Made by a program: the position numbers and the translations under genes. A DNA stretch of 64,000 bases from Gadus chalcogrammus. Taxonomy: Eukaryota > Chordata > Actinopteri > Gadiformes > Gadidae. The stretch covers positions 15,052,231 to 15,116,230 of the forward strand of contig NC_079431.1 in NCBI RefSeq assembly GCF_026213295.1, read 5' to 3'. Below, piece after piece: positions 9,641 to 59,727 of the stretch (within the stretch, counting starts at the first letter, position 1; each line of letters begins with the position of its first letter). The notes under the pieces are model-generated. The model was not told where the DNA came from. It did not search any database and saw only the letters and a list, made by a program, of their open reading frames with translations.

Positions 9641-9789
9641 AAATATCCAGAGAGGAGCAGCGGCGGCGGCGAGGGGATAAAAACAACTTACTCCTCAATA
9701 TGGGATTGTAAAGGTCGATGATTGATCCTCGGACGATGCAAGAGGACGGGTCCTCACTGTGAAGCCCCCCGGAGTCTCTTTTAAGTTTT
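9640..9789 (+). other. epb41l5: Putative EPB41L5 non-coding first exon
   Basis: GC-rich segment with a GGCGGCGGCGAGG stretch ending at a strong donor, GTAAGT at 9790. The next plausible acceptor on the gene is CCCTCCCAG at 12880, just before the start codon. The 5' limit is a guess. It contains two small upstream ORFs (9700-9711 and 9718-9762). Confidence 0.5.
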
Positions 9790-10324
9790 GTAAGTAGGCC
9801 TATTATTTATTTTAGGGATTTGGAGGAATCTACAAGTGTCTGATGGCGGAGCAAGTGTCCGTTTGTTTCATCCTGCAGTTGTGGATGCTTGTGTGTGTGC
9901 GCTTGTATATATTAGGGATACATTAATAATATCATTTCTAACATCTCTAATGTGTCAAACAAATGTGTTTCGTAGTATTATATGCTGCGTGTTTCTCAAT
10001 GAAACTAAAGCGGCGCTTTGCAGATCAACTCGACCTGTTGCACACCGCTGAGCCTCTGGGGGCCGTCTCCTCGTAGTGCTAACCACACAGGGAAATGGGA
10101 TGGATTTTGGCTACATGTTTAAAATGTTTGCATTTGACTCTTTAATTATAATTTCTCCTGTTATTAATTTTAAGGTTGGTCTGGCAAGGTAAATGTTTAT
10201 TTTCCATCCCATTTGGGCTCCTTTTGAATCGAATTGAATATTTAACTTTTAGTGATGCAAATATGAGAACAGTGACCTTATTATTAGTTTATATTGGTCT
10301 CAGAAACGACCTTCATGTCCATAA

Positions 10325-12360
10325 GGCCTTTAAGGCAAGGCAAGGGAACTTTATTTATATAGCATTTTTCATACACGAGGCAGACTCAAAGTGCTTCACA
10401 TATAAACATTGTGATACAATAAAATAATAGATACAAGTAAAAGTAAAAGAAAACATATGCAAAGAAATGGGTAAAATAGAAAGTTAAAAAGGCATTTTAG
10501 TTTTAAAATAAAAAATAAAGGCAAAGTTAAAAAAGCTTTCTAGGAAGTGCAATGTATTTAAGATTTAGCAGAAAGCTAGCAAACATAAATGTCTACAGTC
10601 TTGTTTTAAAGGTGCTCAGAGTTGGGGCAAGTCTTAAATCCTCTGGGAGTTTATTCCAGTTATTTGTTGCATAGTAACTAAATCCTGCTTTCCCATGTTC
10701 GGTGTTTACTCTGGGGATAATTAACAGCCTGGTCTCAGAGGATCTTATTGGTCTAGAAGGCTTATGTGGTGGAAGCATATCAGTTAAATATTTTGGGCCT
10801 AAACCATGTAGGGGTTTATAGGTTAGCAACATGATTTTAAAATCAATTCTCTGACCTACAGGAAGCCAATGTAACGACTTCAGAATTGGTGTAATATGTT
10901 AAAAAATGTTGGTCTTTGTTAGAACTCTAGCAGCAGCATTTTGAACAAGCTGAAGTTTCCTCAGAGTTTGTTTTGGGAGACTTGTAAGGAGACCATTGCA
11001 GTAATCAAGCTTACTAGTGATAAAGGCATGTACTTGTTTTTGTATGTCTTCGGTGGACATGAGCCCTCTAAGTCTTGCTACATTTTTAAGATGATAATAT
11101 GCCCATTTTGTAACTGATTTGATGTGACTGTCGAAATGTAAATCTGAATCCATGATAACCCCTAGATTTCTGGCTTTAATTGAGGTTTTCAGGGACAGCG
11201 AGTGAAGGTTTTGGGTTACTTTAAGCCTTTCCGTTTTAGAACCAAATACAATTATCTCTGTTTTGTCCTCATTTAGTTGAAGGAAATTTCGGCACATCCA
11301 TTCTTTAACTTGCTCAATGCACTGGCACAGCAGATCTATGGGCCGTTAGTCATTTGGTGATAGCGATACATAGATTTGCGTGTCATCAGCCTAGCAATGA
11401 TTGTCAATATTGTTATTTTGCATGATTTGCCCAAGTGGGAGCATGTAAATGTTGAATAAAGAGGGAACCTTGTGGGACTCCACATGTCACGTTGGTTGAT
11501 TCTGATACAAAGACGCCAATGGAAACAAAGTAGTTCCTATTTTGTAGGTAGGACCTGAACCAGTGCCTGAATGCCCCAGCCATTTTTCTAACCTGTCCAG
11601 AAGTAATGGTCTACAGTGTCGAATGCAGCACTGAGGTCAAGTAGCATTAGTATTGAGGTTTTGCCAGAGTCTGTGTTAAGACGGATGTCGTTTACAACTT
11701 TAATAAGGGCGGTCTCAGTGCTGTGCAGGGGTCGAAATCCTGATTGGATGTTGTCATAGCAACCAGTTGATGCCAGGAAGTGATTAAGTTGCTGGAGGAC
11801 AACTTTCTCAATGATTTTACTTATGAAGGGTAGATTTGATATTGGTCTGTAGTTGTTAATAAAAGAGGCATCTAGGCTCCGCTTTTTTAAAAGGGGTTTA
11901 ATAACTGTAGTTTTCAAAGCTTTTGGGAAATTGCCTGACTGGAGAGAGTTGTTAACTATCTGCAATATTGCTAGGCAGTCGAAAACATTCTTAAAGAGGT
12001 TGGTATGTAAAGTATCAAGGCAACAGTTGGATGGCTTTAGTTGTGTCACAGTTTCCACAAGATTTTGAGAGTCTATAACATTAAAGCATGCCATCCTTGC
12101 CACGTTACTTTTGCCTGAACATGGTGGTAGTCCAACATTTTTGTTTGAAGTGTAGATATTGATGGCTTGTCTGATGCATTACATTCTATCAGTATAAAAA
12201 GCTGCAAACTCATTGCATTTCTGTGTGGAATGTCTGTCAACAGTTGCAAATAGGGTTTTTGCATTATTAGTTTTGGTTTTAATGATATTGGAGAAAAATG
12301 TTTCTCTAGCATTTTTTAAGTCTAAATTGTAGGCACGGAGTGCTTCGATTTCTTAATATG
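10325..12360 (-). mobile_element. Degraded L2-like non-LTR retrotransposon
   Basis: Read on the minus strand, broken frames give reverse-transcriptase motifs in order: NNYRPISNLPFISKIIEKVV, SGFRPLHSTETALIKV, LDLSAAFDTVDH, then NARNLGV-type text (KARNLGVIMDSDL), SKLDYCNGLL, QNAAARVL and NWNKLPEDLR. The strand's 3' end (about 10330-10410) has TTTATTTATATAGCA and CAAAGTGCTTCACAT, typical of fish L2/Maui tails. The region between the AFDTVDH block and the C-terminal frames lacks the YADD box and is disrupted. It is 5'-truncated and inactive. It lies in the EPB41L5 5'-UTR intron. Confidence 0.8.
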
Positions 12361-12880
12361 ATTATCTAATATGCTACTAAATGCTGCTTCTCATCTGTTA
12401 AATCGGCTGTGCTCGTTAACCAACAGACTGGTAATTCTGGCAGACAGTCTTTGTTGATTGGTTCTGAACAACGAGTTGGACCAGTATCAGGCGACACTGG
12501 TCGTAATTTGTGATAAAAGGTTATGCTATTCAAGTGCTTAGATTTTGACATAATTGGGATCTGTTGCACTACCGAAAGACCTGCTGGCAACCTATACAAC
12601 CAGGGAAATCAAAAGCCTAAGGATACACCATTTGTAGACCTCTAAATGCACACTTTTAAGAAAGTTTTCTTGCTTATTGGCACAAGCAAAGTCATAGCGA
12701 CGCCCACAATAGGTCTCAATATGTTTATGCTATTTGGTGGATGTTTTGACCCATGCTTTATTTAAACCGTGCGCTCCTCTACCAGTCGGGTTACCCACTG
12801 ACAAAACCCCCTATAATTTTACAGTCTGTCAGCCTCTTGTTAAAGGGTTACATCACAGAGCCTTCCTTTGTCCCTCCCAG
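12361..12880. other. Unassigned intron sequence before first EPB41L5 coding exon
   Basis: A 77-codon minus-strand frame (12366-12599) continues beside the LINE but shows no motif I recognise. It may be older repeat sequence. Confidence 0.3.
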
Positions 12881-12932
12881 GTACTGGTAGGCCCTCCTTC
12901 TTCTGCTCCTCCTCCTCTTCCTCTTCGTCACC
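12881..12932 (+). other. epb41l5: EPB41L5 5' UTR part of first coding exon
   Basis: Follows acceptor CCCTCCCAG (ends 12880). A pyrimidine-rich leader leads to TCACCATGC, a good initiation context, at 12933. Confidence 0.6.
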
Positions 12933-49003
<36,071 letters not shown>

Positions 49004-50870
49004 GGGGAGATGGATCCCCCCCCCCCTCTCCCCTCACTGCCCCACGTCTCCCCTCCCTACCTCCCTCCATCACACCCTCACCCACTCAGCCCACCAGCTC
49101 CAACCACAGAGCGAGACACTACCAAACCTCAGCCCCAACACACTACCAAACCCCACTGTAGGCAGACTATATAACTAACAGTAGTTTACCCCAGCCTCAA
49201 AAGAATACCCGAAATTATTATTTTCACCCGACATGTTTTTAAGGAACCACCAGGACCATTCTTCCTTAGAGCTAGAGATTATCTGAGATGATGGATGTTT
49301 TATGTTGGAGGTGAGGAGGATTGTAATTTCACTGTATTTCACCGGGTATTACTGAACCCAGCACACTTTTATAGTTCCTCGGGATGCAGAAACTGTCCGG
49401 CATCGTCTCATGCATTCCCTGTAATGAAGGCTTTCATTTTGACAGCACGGACTATTAATACACGCGTAGAAGATGCAGCACAGCCACTGGATATGAGATA
49501 CAATGTCAATTTTTTCACTGGATTATTACTCAACACTGGACCTGAACTCTCTCCCTGGAAACCCTGGAAATGGATTTGTTCACTGAATCGATGAGAGATC
49601 TCCATGTTTTTATTTCTACTGACGTTTTAAAAAATGTTCTTAGACCCTTTTTCATTCCCTTTCAGTTTTTTTTTAATTCTGATGAAGGATATTTTAGGCA
49701 AAACTATTTTTTGCAAGTCTTCAAGAAGTACAGAGCTCCGGCACTGAGTGTTATGTGCGTGTTAAGTGTTTGTCTGTTGGTGTTTGTTCCTGCATGTCTT
49801 TGACTGTTACCAATGTTGAGAAGAAATAACGATCTCCCGGCTTTGGTTCAATAATCACTGTTTTCTTTAATTTACTGCATTACAATGTCTTATAGAAGAA
49901 TTAAGAACTTTTGTCGGTTCTTGGTCATTCCTTGTTTGACTAGTCTACCGTTCTTCTTACTGAAGAACACTTACTTGTAAGACATGACAGCGCTGACGTT
50001 ACGATATTCTGTTTGGAATCATTTGAGGTCAAATCTGTTTTGATCGTATTTCCTAAATGCTGTATTTCCCAACTGCCTTGGCGAGTGATTGCCTTTCGAG
50101 GTATCATCATAAACAGCTGTGAGAACATTTCAACAGGTCTTCAGAACAGGATTTTCCAACGGGAAGGAAATGGGGAAATTATGCCTTGGCTGACCATTTT
50201 ATTTTCCCTGATTTTGAGAAGATCTGTCCCACATGAAACTATTTGCATTGCTAAGAAATTTTGTGTTTGATCTTTCTGTAACCATTTGATGCAGTTATAC
50301 ACCTTATGGACTATCTGTTGTGATATCTTCAACATATATGGTAAAATCATTGAGACTCATTTTCTCAATTTATCCCAATTTTGTCCCAATACTCTGAGCA
50401 GCAGGGGAAGACGCAGTCAGTCAAGTATTGTAGGAACACTTGTGTTTTTCTCCATACCGTGGCATCAGTGTACTGTAGATATGAAGTAGATTTATATATA
50501 TTTTTATGAAGAACGGTAACTGTAGCAGTATTGGTATGGCCACACACTGAGACTTCAGCGCTGGTTGTTTGCTCCTGTCCTCGAAAGAACTCGAGAGATA
50601 TTTGATTTTGTTTTTTGTTTCATTGCTTTTGAGTTTTTTTGTCATTTTCTGTGATGATTGGAATATCTCTGAGCTGCGTCACTTTGAAATTCCAGCACTC
50701 TGTATGTTGGTCAGTGATATTTTTTATGATCTCACCGTATGTTGGGATTATTGTACCTGATGATTTTTTGTCATGCTGGATTTACACAACGTTAAGAGAG
50801 ATTTCTAACACACTGTGTACCAGATAGCATAGTTAATAGCAAATAAAAAAGAAAATCGATTTTTGTGTTT
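49004..50870 (+). other. epb41l5: EPB41L5 3' untranslated region
   Basis: Non-coding sequence after the stop, T-rich towards the end. It runs to poly(A) signal AATAAA at 50842-50847, followed by TTTTTGTGTTTTCG. I infer cleavage near 50860-50870. Confidence 0.7.
50842..50847 (+). terminator. EPB41L5 poly(A) signal
   Basis: Canonical AATAAA followed by a T/G-rich downstream element about 20 nt on. Confidence 0.65.
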
Positions 50871-53600
50871 TCGACGTGCAAAAGGTAAAATGAACAACAT
50901 TAATTGTATCTTTATCTACTCCAACCTTGTAGCCATAGCCACTGAACAGTTTCAAATATTTTCACAAAGTTTATTCACTATTTCAATCCCCAAGGAAGTG
51001 CAATTTTTTGATGTTTTGCCATAGCTCTGAGTCAAAAGGTTTTAATTTATTCCTGTTTGAATTCCAGGATCTCCCTATATCCACACTGTAGCGTTGTAAT
51101 GGAATAGGAAGGTAATGTTGTAATGGGAATCCACGCAACAGAATTGCACTGGTATACTACAGCGAAAGACCACATTGCACCGCCCCCCCCCCCCCCCCCC
51201 CCCCAAAAAAAATCCCAATGATTGACCACACTCTTAATTTTTTTTTGCAGATTTCTCACTTAATCTGTTTTGGGCAATCAGGTTTTTGGGTTAATCATAT
51301 TTGTGGTGGCCAAATATTTTTGGGGTGTTGGAAAACCCCAGAATAACTCTTGCAGTTCATAATATTATTCATAGGGGGCGAACCCAGTAAGGTTTAGATG
51401 GCCTTGTAACGTTGTGTTAGTGCAGATGGTGCAGCTCAATGTATCTGCTGGGTGTATTCTGTCTAATGGGGATTTTTATTTGATATTTTACTGGGAAGTG
51501 TACGGTGAATGACTAAATTAGAAACCATCACAGCACACACTGGTCCTGTTTGTGTCTTATTTACATTTCAACAATGAGTAGTCGTTTTTCTTAACATTGT
51601 AGCAAACTTTATTAGTAAAGTTGTGGAAACAACAGAGTACGCCTGCATTATTGTTTTCTTCCAACTGTATCCAATATTATAGTGTGTATATTCTAGTATA
51701 CGAGGCCTACTCTGAATATTACTCTAAGAATGTGTAAGTATAGCCCTTATTTACAATTATAGGCTCAAAGTGCCCACATTATAGAACATCCCCCAACCCT
51801 AAGCCCTCAAAGGAAAACGTTTCTTAAATCCAGAGGGAAGAAATCTTGAGACGGAACACAGAAGAGTGATCCTCCTTCCAGTGACAGATAGTCTGTGCTG
51901 GATGGGTAAACATAACGGCAGCACATCATAAAGCATAATCTTAAATAAGCCTGCTTGAGTTAAATGTAATTATTAGAAAATAGTGGGTTAGTCATAAATA
52001 GTATTTAAATTAAGTGATTAAAACAATCTAAGTATTGCATAAAATAAGAACAATAACTTACCTATGGCACATTTGTGTATCCATGGGTGGACGTTTACAG
52101 CCATAATCTTCTAGTGTAGAGGAAAAACAAAAGTGATTGAAATTAGTTTGAGGTCTATGTATATATATTTTTATACTTCAATTATTTAATACATTTTTGT
52201 GCACTATGGCTTTTTCAAAGAAACTTGGCAAGTTTAGAACTAGGAGGAAAAGCTCCACATTCTTGGGGAAATTGTCTCAGTGAAAGCCAATGAAGATGCT
52301 AGGTCGATTAGAGAGCGGTACTTAGTTACTTGATAATGTTGTCCTCAAGCTGCAGGAATCGTATTCAACCAGATGGGGACAGCGTTGTACTATCTAGTTC
52401 AATGGAGCTCCATCGCTTGTAGTCGTTATTTGTAGTGTATAGTGATTTGTTTTTAAACCACTATTTTAATTGAACCATCCCTTCTGATAAAAATATATCA
52501 CGTTTAGGCTCGATATTAGGCTCAAACAGCCCAAAAACAGGACCTGTGTCACATCACTCCATTGAATATTTTAATATTAAAATGCTTCCACAATTATAAA
52601 CATTGTGTAAATCGAGAATATTACTTTTGGATGTCACTTGAAAAAGTAATTTGAAAAAGTAAAACTCTAGCTAACGAACACTTCATTAAAACTATTAATG
52701 GGGTCATACCACTTCTGACCGCTAGAATGCAGTAGTGGGTGTATCTCTTTTGCTGTAAATCTGCTTGGAGGAGCTCTTTCCCTTTATCACAATATGGAAT
52801 AATCATCTCCTTATCTGATTACTTTTTAATAACCTGCACATGGAATAAACCTGGTCCCCTACTTAAAGAGGAAATGAATGTATATTTATGCGAGCCTGGT
52901 CTGTGTATGGTATCTCTATATTTAAAATGAAGCCACATTTAGTAGAGTGCATAGGCTACTTTAAAGTACCGGTACTACTTTAACTGTGTTACGCGAATTG
53001 AACATTGATTAATAAATAATACAGCATAATACATATAACCGATTATGTGACCCATAGGCCTAGCCTGCCACCTTTCAGAAAAAGTCAATTTGTTTGCAAT
53101 CAATTATTTATAGTTATATGTTATATGTTATGTATCGGAATATATGTTTACATAAATATATATATAAATGGATTACTTGACACACAGACGAATTGGAATT
53201 TTGAATTTGAATGAATGAATGAATGAGTGAATGAATGAGTGAAATAATGTTCCAACTGATGTTTCTATTTGTATTGAAATACATGACAGATGTGTCATGA
53301 ACTCAGATTTCTGTATTTCCCATATGATAAGACATACATTAGTCAGACATGGGTGAGGTGTGTCCATGAAACACTGGACCCTAACAATAGATTGGACTAT
53401 CTACAATCCATGGATGAAAAAACAAGACACTATAGGAGTGTTTCAGATGAGGTCACTCACCTGCCAACTGGTTGCTTGGCTACCCAAGAACTAACAAGAC
53501 GGCAGGGTTTAACCTCTTTATGAACTACATATCCCGCGATGGATACCCTCCCATAAGGAAACACTAGCATACACATAAGTGCTGGATTAAGCGTGCATGC
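50871..53600. other. AT-rich intergenic sequence downstream of EPB41L5
   Basis: No coding exon or known repeat recognised. Holds a C22 run followed by an A run (51183-51212) and a GAAT tetranucleotide repeat (about 53207-53243). Confidence 0.5.
51183..51204 (+). repeat. C22 homopolymer
   Basis: 22 consecutive C followed by A9; length is uncertain in assembly. Confidence 0.9.
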
Positions 53601-53624
53601 ATATGTTCCTGTGTGTGTACTACG

Positions 53625-53627
<3 letters not shown>

Positions 53628-53698
<71 letters not shown>
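53628..53698 (+). repeat. GT microsatellite
   Basis: About 34 GT units. Confidence 0.96.
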
Positions 53699-53705
<7 letters not shown>

Positions 53706-54104
53706 GGATTAATGAATGAATACATGGTGTTACAGAAATTGTGGGATGGCCAGAGTTAAAGATGTTTGTCTGTGATTGAGAAAGAGGGAGAGCAAGGAAA
53801 GGAGATGGATGGAGAGAAAAAGAGCGGGAGGAATGAGAGAGACCAGTAGGGAGACGCTATGCGTCTGTTGGTAAAAGACTGGTGTTTTTTTTCCTTTGTG
53901 TTGCTGTGGTAGCCGATAGCTTTGTTTCACTTATTTTTCTGAAATTCTTAGACCCTACTATCAGAACAAACACACACACACGCACGTACACGCTGTGTGT
54001 CAGAGAGAGAAAGACCAAGGCTTGGAGCCGCCAGGTATTGGATGGAAGCATTGAGATGATAAAGACGTGAGTGAGCAGTAATTGATCCCTAAAGGCTGCA
54101 TTGT

Positions 54105-54110
54105 GCCAAT

Positions 54111-54146
<36 letters not shown>
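54105..54146 (+). repeat. GT microsatellite
   Basis: About 18 GT units. Confidence 0.93.
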
Positions 54147-54147
<1 letters not shown>

Positions 54148-54869
54148 TGCCCGTGTTTGCGTGTGCGTGTGTGCCAGGTGAGCCGTCTGTGTGCCAGATT
54201 TGCTAAGGAGGCTCATTATTCAGAGAGGAATTGATACATGAAGCGTTCTCCGCTCTTGCTTTCGCCTCCACCCATCTATTCAACTTCCTGTAGTCCTGCC
54301 TGTTTCCCTCTCTCTGTTCCTGTCTTACTGTCGCCGTCTGTCTCCACGTCTTCCCTTCTCTCATCCTGTCGCTCTGCTTGTCTTGCTGCCAGTCAAACGG
54401 TCCGTATGCCTGTCTTGCCGTCCCCCTGACTGTCTGACTGCTGCCTGTCCTGTTACTTGTCTTCTCTTTCCACAGCTACAGTGCAATGTATATCTGAACC
54501 GTGGTAACGGTCTCCTCAAATAGAAACTCTGCATAATGTACAGACTCCTCTGTCTGCATAGTTCAACAATCTAGTTCCATCATACCGCTTGAACCTCTCA
54601 ATCAGAGTGGCTAACGACACACTGTGTGAGCTGCACCCAGCGCTAGCCGGGCTAACTGGGCTAACTATAGGCTAACCAGGATAACAGGTTTACCTGTGCT
54701 AATAGGGCTAGCAGGGAGACTGCTGTGGTGGAGCTCTCTGTCTGTCTGTCCAGGCAGACAGACTGGGGGATAGAGAGAGAGACAGGTCCATATGAATACC
54801 CTCTCCAGCAGAGGAGCTGCTACTGCTGCTCCTATCAATACACCAAGTTCAATAGCAGGCCACAGGCTG

Positions 54870-55620
<751 letters not shown>

Positions 55621-55687
55621 GACAGGCAGGTCTTTGGCAGCACACCTCCTGTGTGTTCAACGTCACCCAAACGGCCACTGTTAGTTA

Positions 55688-55817
<130 letters not shown>

Positions 55818-56179
55818 CCACATGCACAGTACTAACCATACAAAACAATACTAACAGTACCTGGCGACTGACCGAGAGATAGAGAGAGAGAAAGCCTCCT
55901 ATTGTCTGAATTGTGAGGGAACGCTTTAAGCTTTGAGAGAGGGATTTGTCTTCCTTCAATAAACCCACACCTTGACTGTACAGGTGGTGAATGCCTCCCA
56001 CACCAGACACCAAACCTCATCCCACTATTGTACATCACAAAACATTCCAGCTGACTGCTGATACATAGCATTTACACCTAATTAAATCTCTTTCTTCTCT
56101 TTATGAATAATCCCTTTATTGACATTTAATCATCTCATATCTCAATGTGTGATCCGATCCAGTCCATTGTGAACCGCTT

Positions 56180-56324
56180 CTACCGTTCTCTCGCTCTCAC
56201 TCTCTCTCTCTGTCTCTCTCTCGCTCTCTCTCTGCCTCTCTCTACTTTCTCTCTATACTCTATCTTTCCCTCTGTCTACTTTCGTGCTCTATCCCTCTAT
56301 CTCTCTCTCTCTCCACCTTTCTAC

Positions 56325-56366
<42 letters not shown>
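56180..56366 (+). repeat. CT-rich microsatellite
   Basis: Imperfect CTCTCTC/CTGTCT repeat ending in a pure CT stretch at 56330-56366. Confidence 0.93.
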
Positions 56367-56371
<5 letters not shown>

Positions 56372-57219
56372 CTTCCTCAGGGTTGTCCCTAGTGGGCCAC
56401 CGTTGTGTCGTCTCCGGCAGCACATCTGTGTCGTTGCCGAGAGACAACAATCCACCCGGTCTCCATGACGACCATCACGGAGACAGACAGCTGCCATCTG
56501 CCGTGCGTCGATTAGCTGGGAATGGGGAAAGATGCATGTTTGCGCATGGGTGCGCACTGCGCAGACACACACATACACGCACGCGTACACATATACACAC
56601 ACACGCACTCGCACACATACACATGCATCCAGTGTTTCAATGACTTTGGGTCACATTTGCTTAACTGAAGATGCAATATTCCTTCAATTTATTCAGCAGC
56701 TTCTCGTTATTTACTCATTACAAAGTCCTCACTCACACACACCATCACCCCCCCCCCCCCCACAAAGACACACACACTCAAGCCTTTTATCCTCTCAATC
56801 TATAGGTCTCAATTTGGCAGGCGGTTCTCTATCTCTATCTCTCTATCACTCTCTTTCCATCCATATTTTCCTCTGTGTATGGACTATTGACACACCATCT
56901 GTCCAGACAATGTGGGAATAAAATATATTCTGTGTGTAATCACACCCGTATTCACAAACATCTCTTACAAATACACACAGAAATCAGCATCCTGTCAAAT
57001 TAAAACGTTGCCATGCGGCGAAGGCTGATAGAGTTGGTCACTTTGACTTTGTTGTAGTTCTTTGCAGGCCTCGGCCCCAGTGCCACTGATGAATACAGTT
57101 TTTATTATGAACTCATTTTCCAATATTCTCTCCAATTCTTTTCAGAGCGGTTTTAGAGAGACTCTGAATAAAAGCTCTGGAGGACCTAGAAACAATCAAG
57201 GAGGACTCGGTGGAGGAAG

Positions 57220-57460
57220 GCAGGGAGAGAGGGAGATGGGGGAGTCGGGGATAGGGTTAAAGGAAAGATGGAGAGAGAGGGAGGGGAAGAGTGGGAGTCG
57301 GGGGAAAAGAAGAGGAGTGGGAGGGAGAGAGAGGGCGAGAGGATGGGAGAAAGAATAGGGGAGAGTGAACAAGAGTGGGGGGAAGAGAGAGGGCTATAGG
57401 GAGAGAGTTATAGAAGGAGGGGGGGGGGGGGTAGAGAGGGAGATAGAGGATAGACAGAAT
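57220..57460 (+). repeat. Purine-rich GA/GGGA region
   Basis: Imperfect GGGAGAGAGAGGG-type repeats with a G12 run near 57419-57430. The forward Gly/Arg/Glu frame over it is compositional. Confidence 0.8.
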
Positions 57461-57592
57461 GGTGGTAGGCAGGGTAATGTAGTTCCCAGAGACAGTGGCT
57501 AGACTGGGATTAGCCTGTAGCATTGGCACATAATTGCAGCAGGGAACATGTTATTAACCACCAGTGAAAGACATGTAATTACTTTCCCACCC

Positions 57593-57745
<153 letters not shown>

Positions 57746-58019
57746 CACCTGGTTACTTTAGAACATTCCTCCAGTAAACCTTGAGGAAACAGGAGGACTA
57801 GAGGATATTAGCTCCAATATAAAGACACACTGCTCTCTTTTTTTCTGGGGAGAATAGAAAAGAGTTTATGTTATTTAATTATCTGATCCTGTTGTCAGTC
57901 CTGCTGTCAAACCTAACTTTTTAATGGTCTGCGTATTCTGCAAATATGTAACTGTTAGATGATAGGTTTCCTTTGGATTATTATGACATTACTGTGATAA
58001 TAAGTACCCACAATTATTG

Positions 58020-58165
58020 GTAGAATGAATGATGGAGGGACAGATGAATGATTGAACATGGTTTGATTGATGGAAGAATGGATGAATGGGTGGACGGATG
58101 AATGATTGAAAGAAGGTGTAGACGGATATATAAATGGTTGGATAGGTGGATGGGTAGTTGATGGA
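58020..58165 (+). repeat. Degenerate GATG/GAATG tetranucleotide repeat
   Basis: Imperfect GATGGATGAATG-like units over about 145 bp. Confidence 0.8.
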
Positions 58166-58305
58166 AGAAAAGATGGCTGTGGTGATAAATCCTTATCAAA
58201 CTTAAACCTGTTCTAACCCTGATCATTTGACCTGCCCACTAAATAATTACACACCCCTCTGCCCCTCCTTAACACATGCGCACACAGACTCAGACAAAAA
58301 CACAC

Positions 58306-58313
58306 GCACACGC

Positions 58314-58361
<48 letters not shown>
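58306..58361 (+). repeat. CA microsatellite
   Basis: CACACG start followed by about 22 CA units. Confidence 0.95.
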
Positions 58362-58364
<3 letters not shown>

Positions 58365-59400
58365 GAGGGTCAGGTGGTCTGGGGGGCACCAGTGTCACAC
58401 GCTGGGTTAGATTACAGGGTTTGTTCTCCATCTATGACTCCTTCTAAGCAAACATCTTGATGTTGACCTAACCTGTTGCTACCTCGCGGGCATTCCATGT
58501 CCCGTCTCAGCCCACTCACCAGGATTCACACGGGAACCCAGCCCGCCCTGGCCTGGAAGTTTGGGGGGGAATAAACACAGACCAAAAATGGCAGAATCTG
58601 AGGAAAACTCAGAACGTTGTAACAAAAATATTTACATAATTTATAAAAGGCTTAATTTCATACATTTATTCCAAAACACGCTGAGGTTTTTGATTTTATT
58701 CAAAATAATGTTTGATAATCAAACGATTATAATCAAAAACACAATCCCTCTGACTCCCTGATTTTTCTGATTGGTAGATATTGCCAGGTTGCCAAACAAT
58801 ATTTTATGCATTAATAGTATAGTTTGCCACTAATTTAGTCCACTTTTTTTGGAAGTTGCATAGAATATGTTTCACCAGAGATGACGCCTTTCCTGTAATA
58901 AAATGTCTTTGTACACATCGTTTTATTTTTATTTTATATCAAATATTATCCGTCTGTACTTCACTATTTCAGCCAATCATTCAATACAATAAAGAGACTC
59001 ACATCCTAAAGAAATGTACCTTTAATATATATTATTTGGAGGATTTTACATTTTATTGAATTTAATTAAGAATAATTCCTGGGGAAATTAATGTCTGAAA
59101 TCAGAGGATGAGACACATTCCCCCCGTGGTAGGATTTTCAAAGCCGGTCATAGGCCCACCTTGCCTCATTGTTTGAACTCTAGATGTATTACTGGATATT
59201 TTTTGATTCATTAAGGGCTAAGATTACCTTCTGGCTAATGCTAAATTTGCCAGTGCAAAAAGCCATACAATAATAGTATGTTAAAATCACATACCCTCAT
59301 TTGTTTAAATAATTGTACTAAAAACTACAAAAATATTAATTTATGAACCTCTTTAACCCTATAATACCTTAATCTTACTACTATAATAGCAGGCTTGTCG
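58362..59400. other. Intergenic sequence without recognised feature
   Basis: AT-rich in its second half. No gene or repeat that I recognise. Confidence 0.5.
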
Positions 59401-59449
59401 AACCAGTATCTCAAGTTACTCATGTACGCATGTGCACTGTACACACCAC

Positions 59450-59619
<170 letters not shown>

Positions 59620-59727
59620 GCACGTCAAGATAAAGGCAGCGACACATACACGGACGCGCACACACTAGCACGCACACACACCGTACGTCTAGACAACGGC
59701 AGCGAAAACACTTGCAGAGCTAAGCTG

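Noticed and set aside
9303..9680. 125-codon plus-strand frame across the promoter
   Set aside because: Spans AT-rich spacer and promoter, with no conserved text or upstream signals.
53290..53523. 77-codon plus-strand frame in intergenic DNA
   Set aside because: No similarity I recognise, and no splice or neighbouring exon support.
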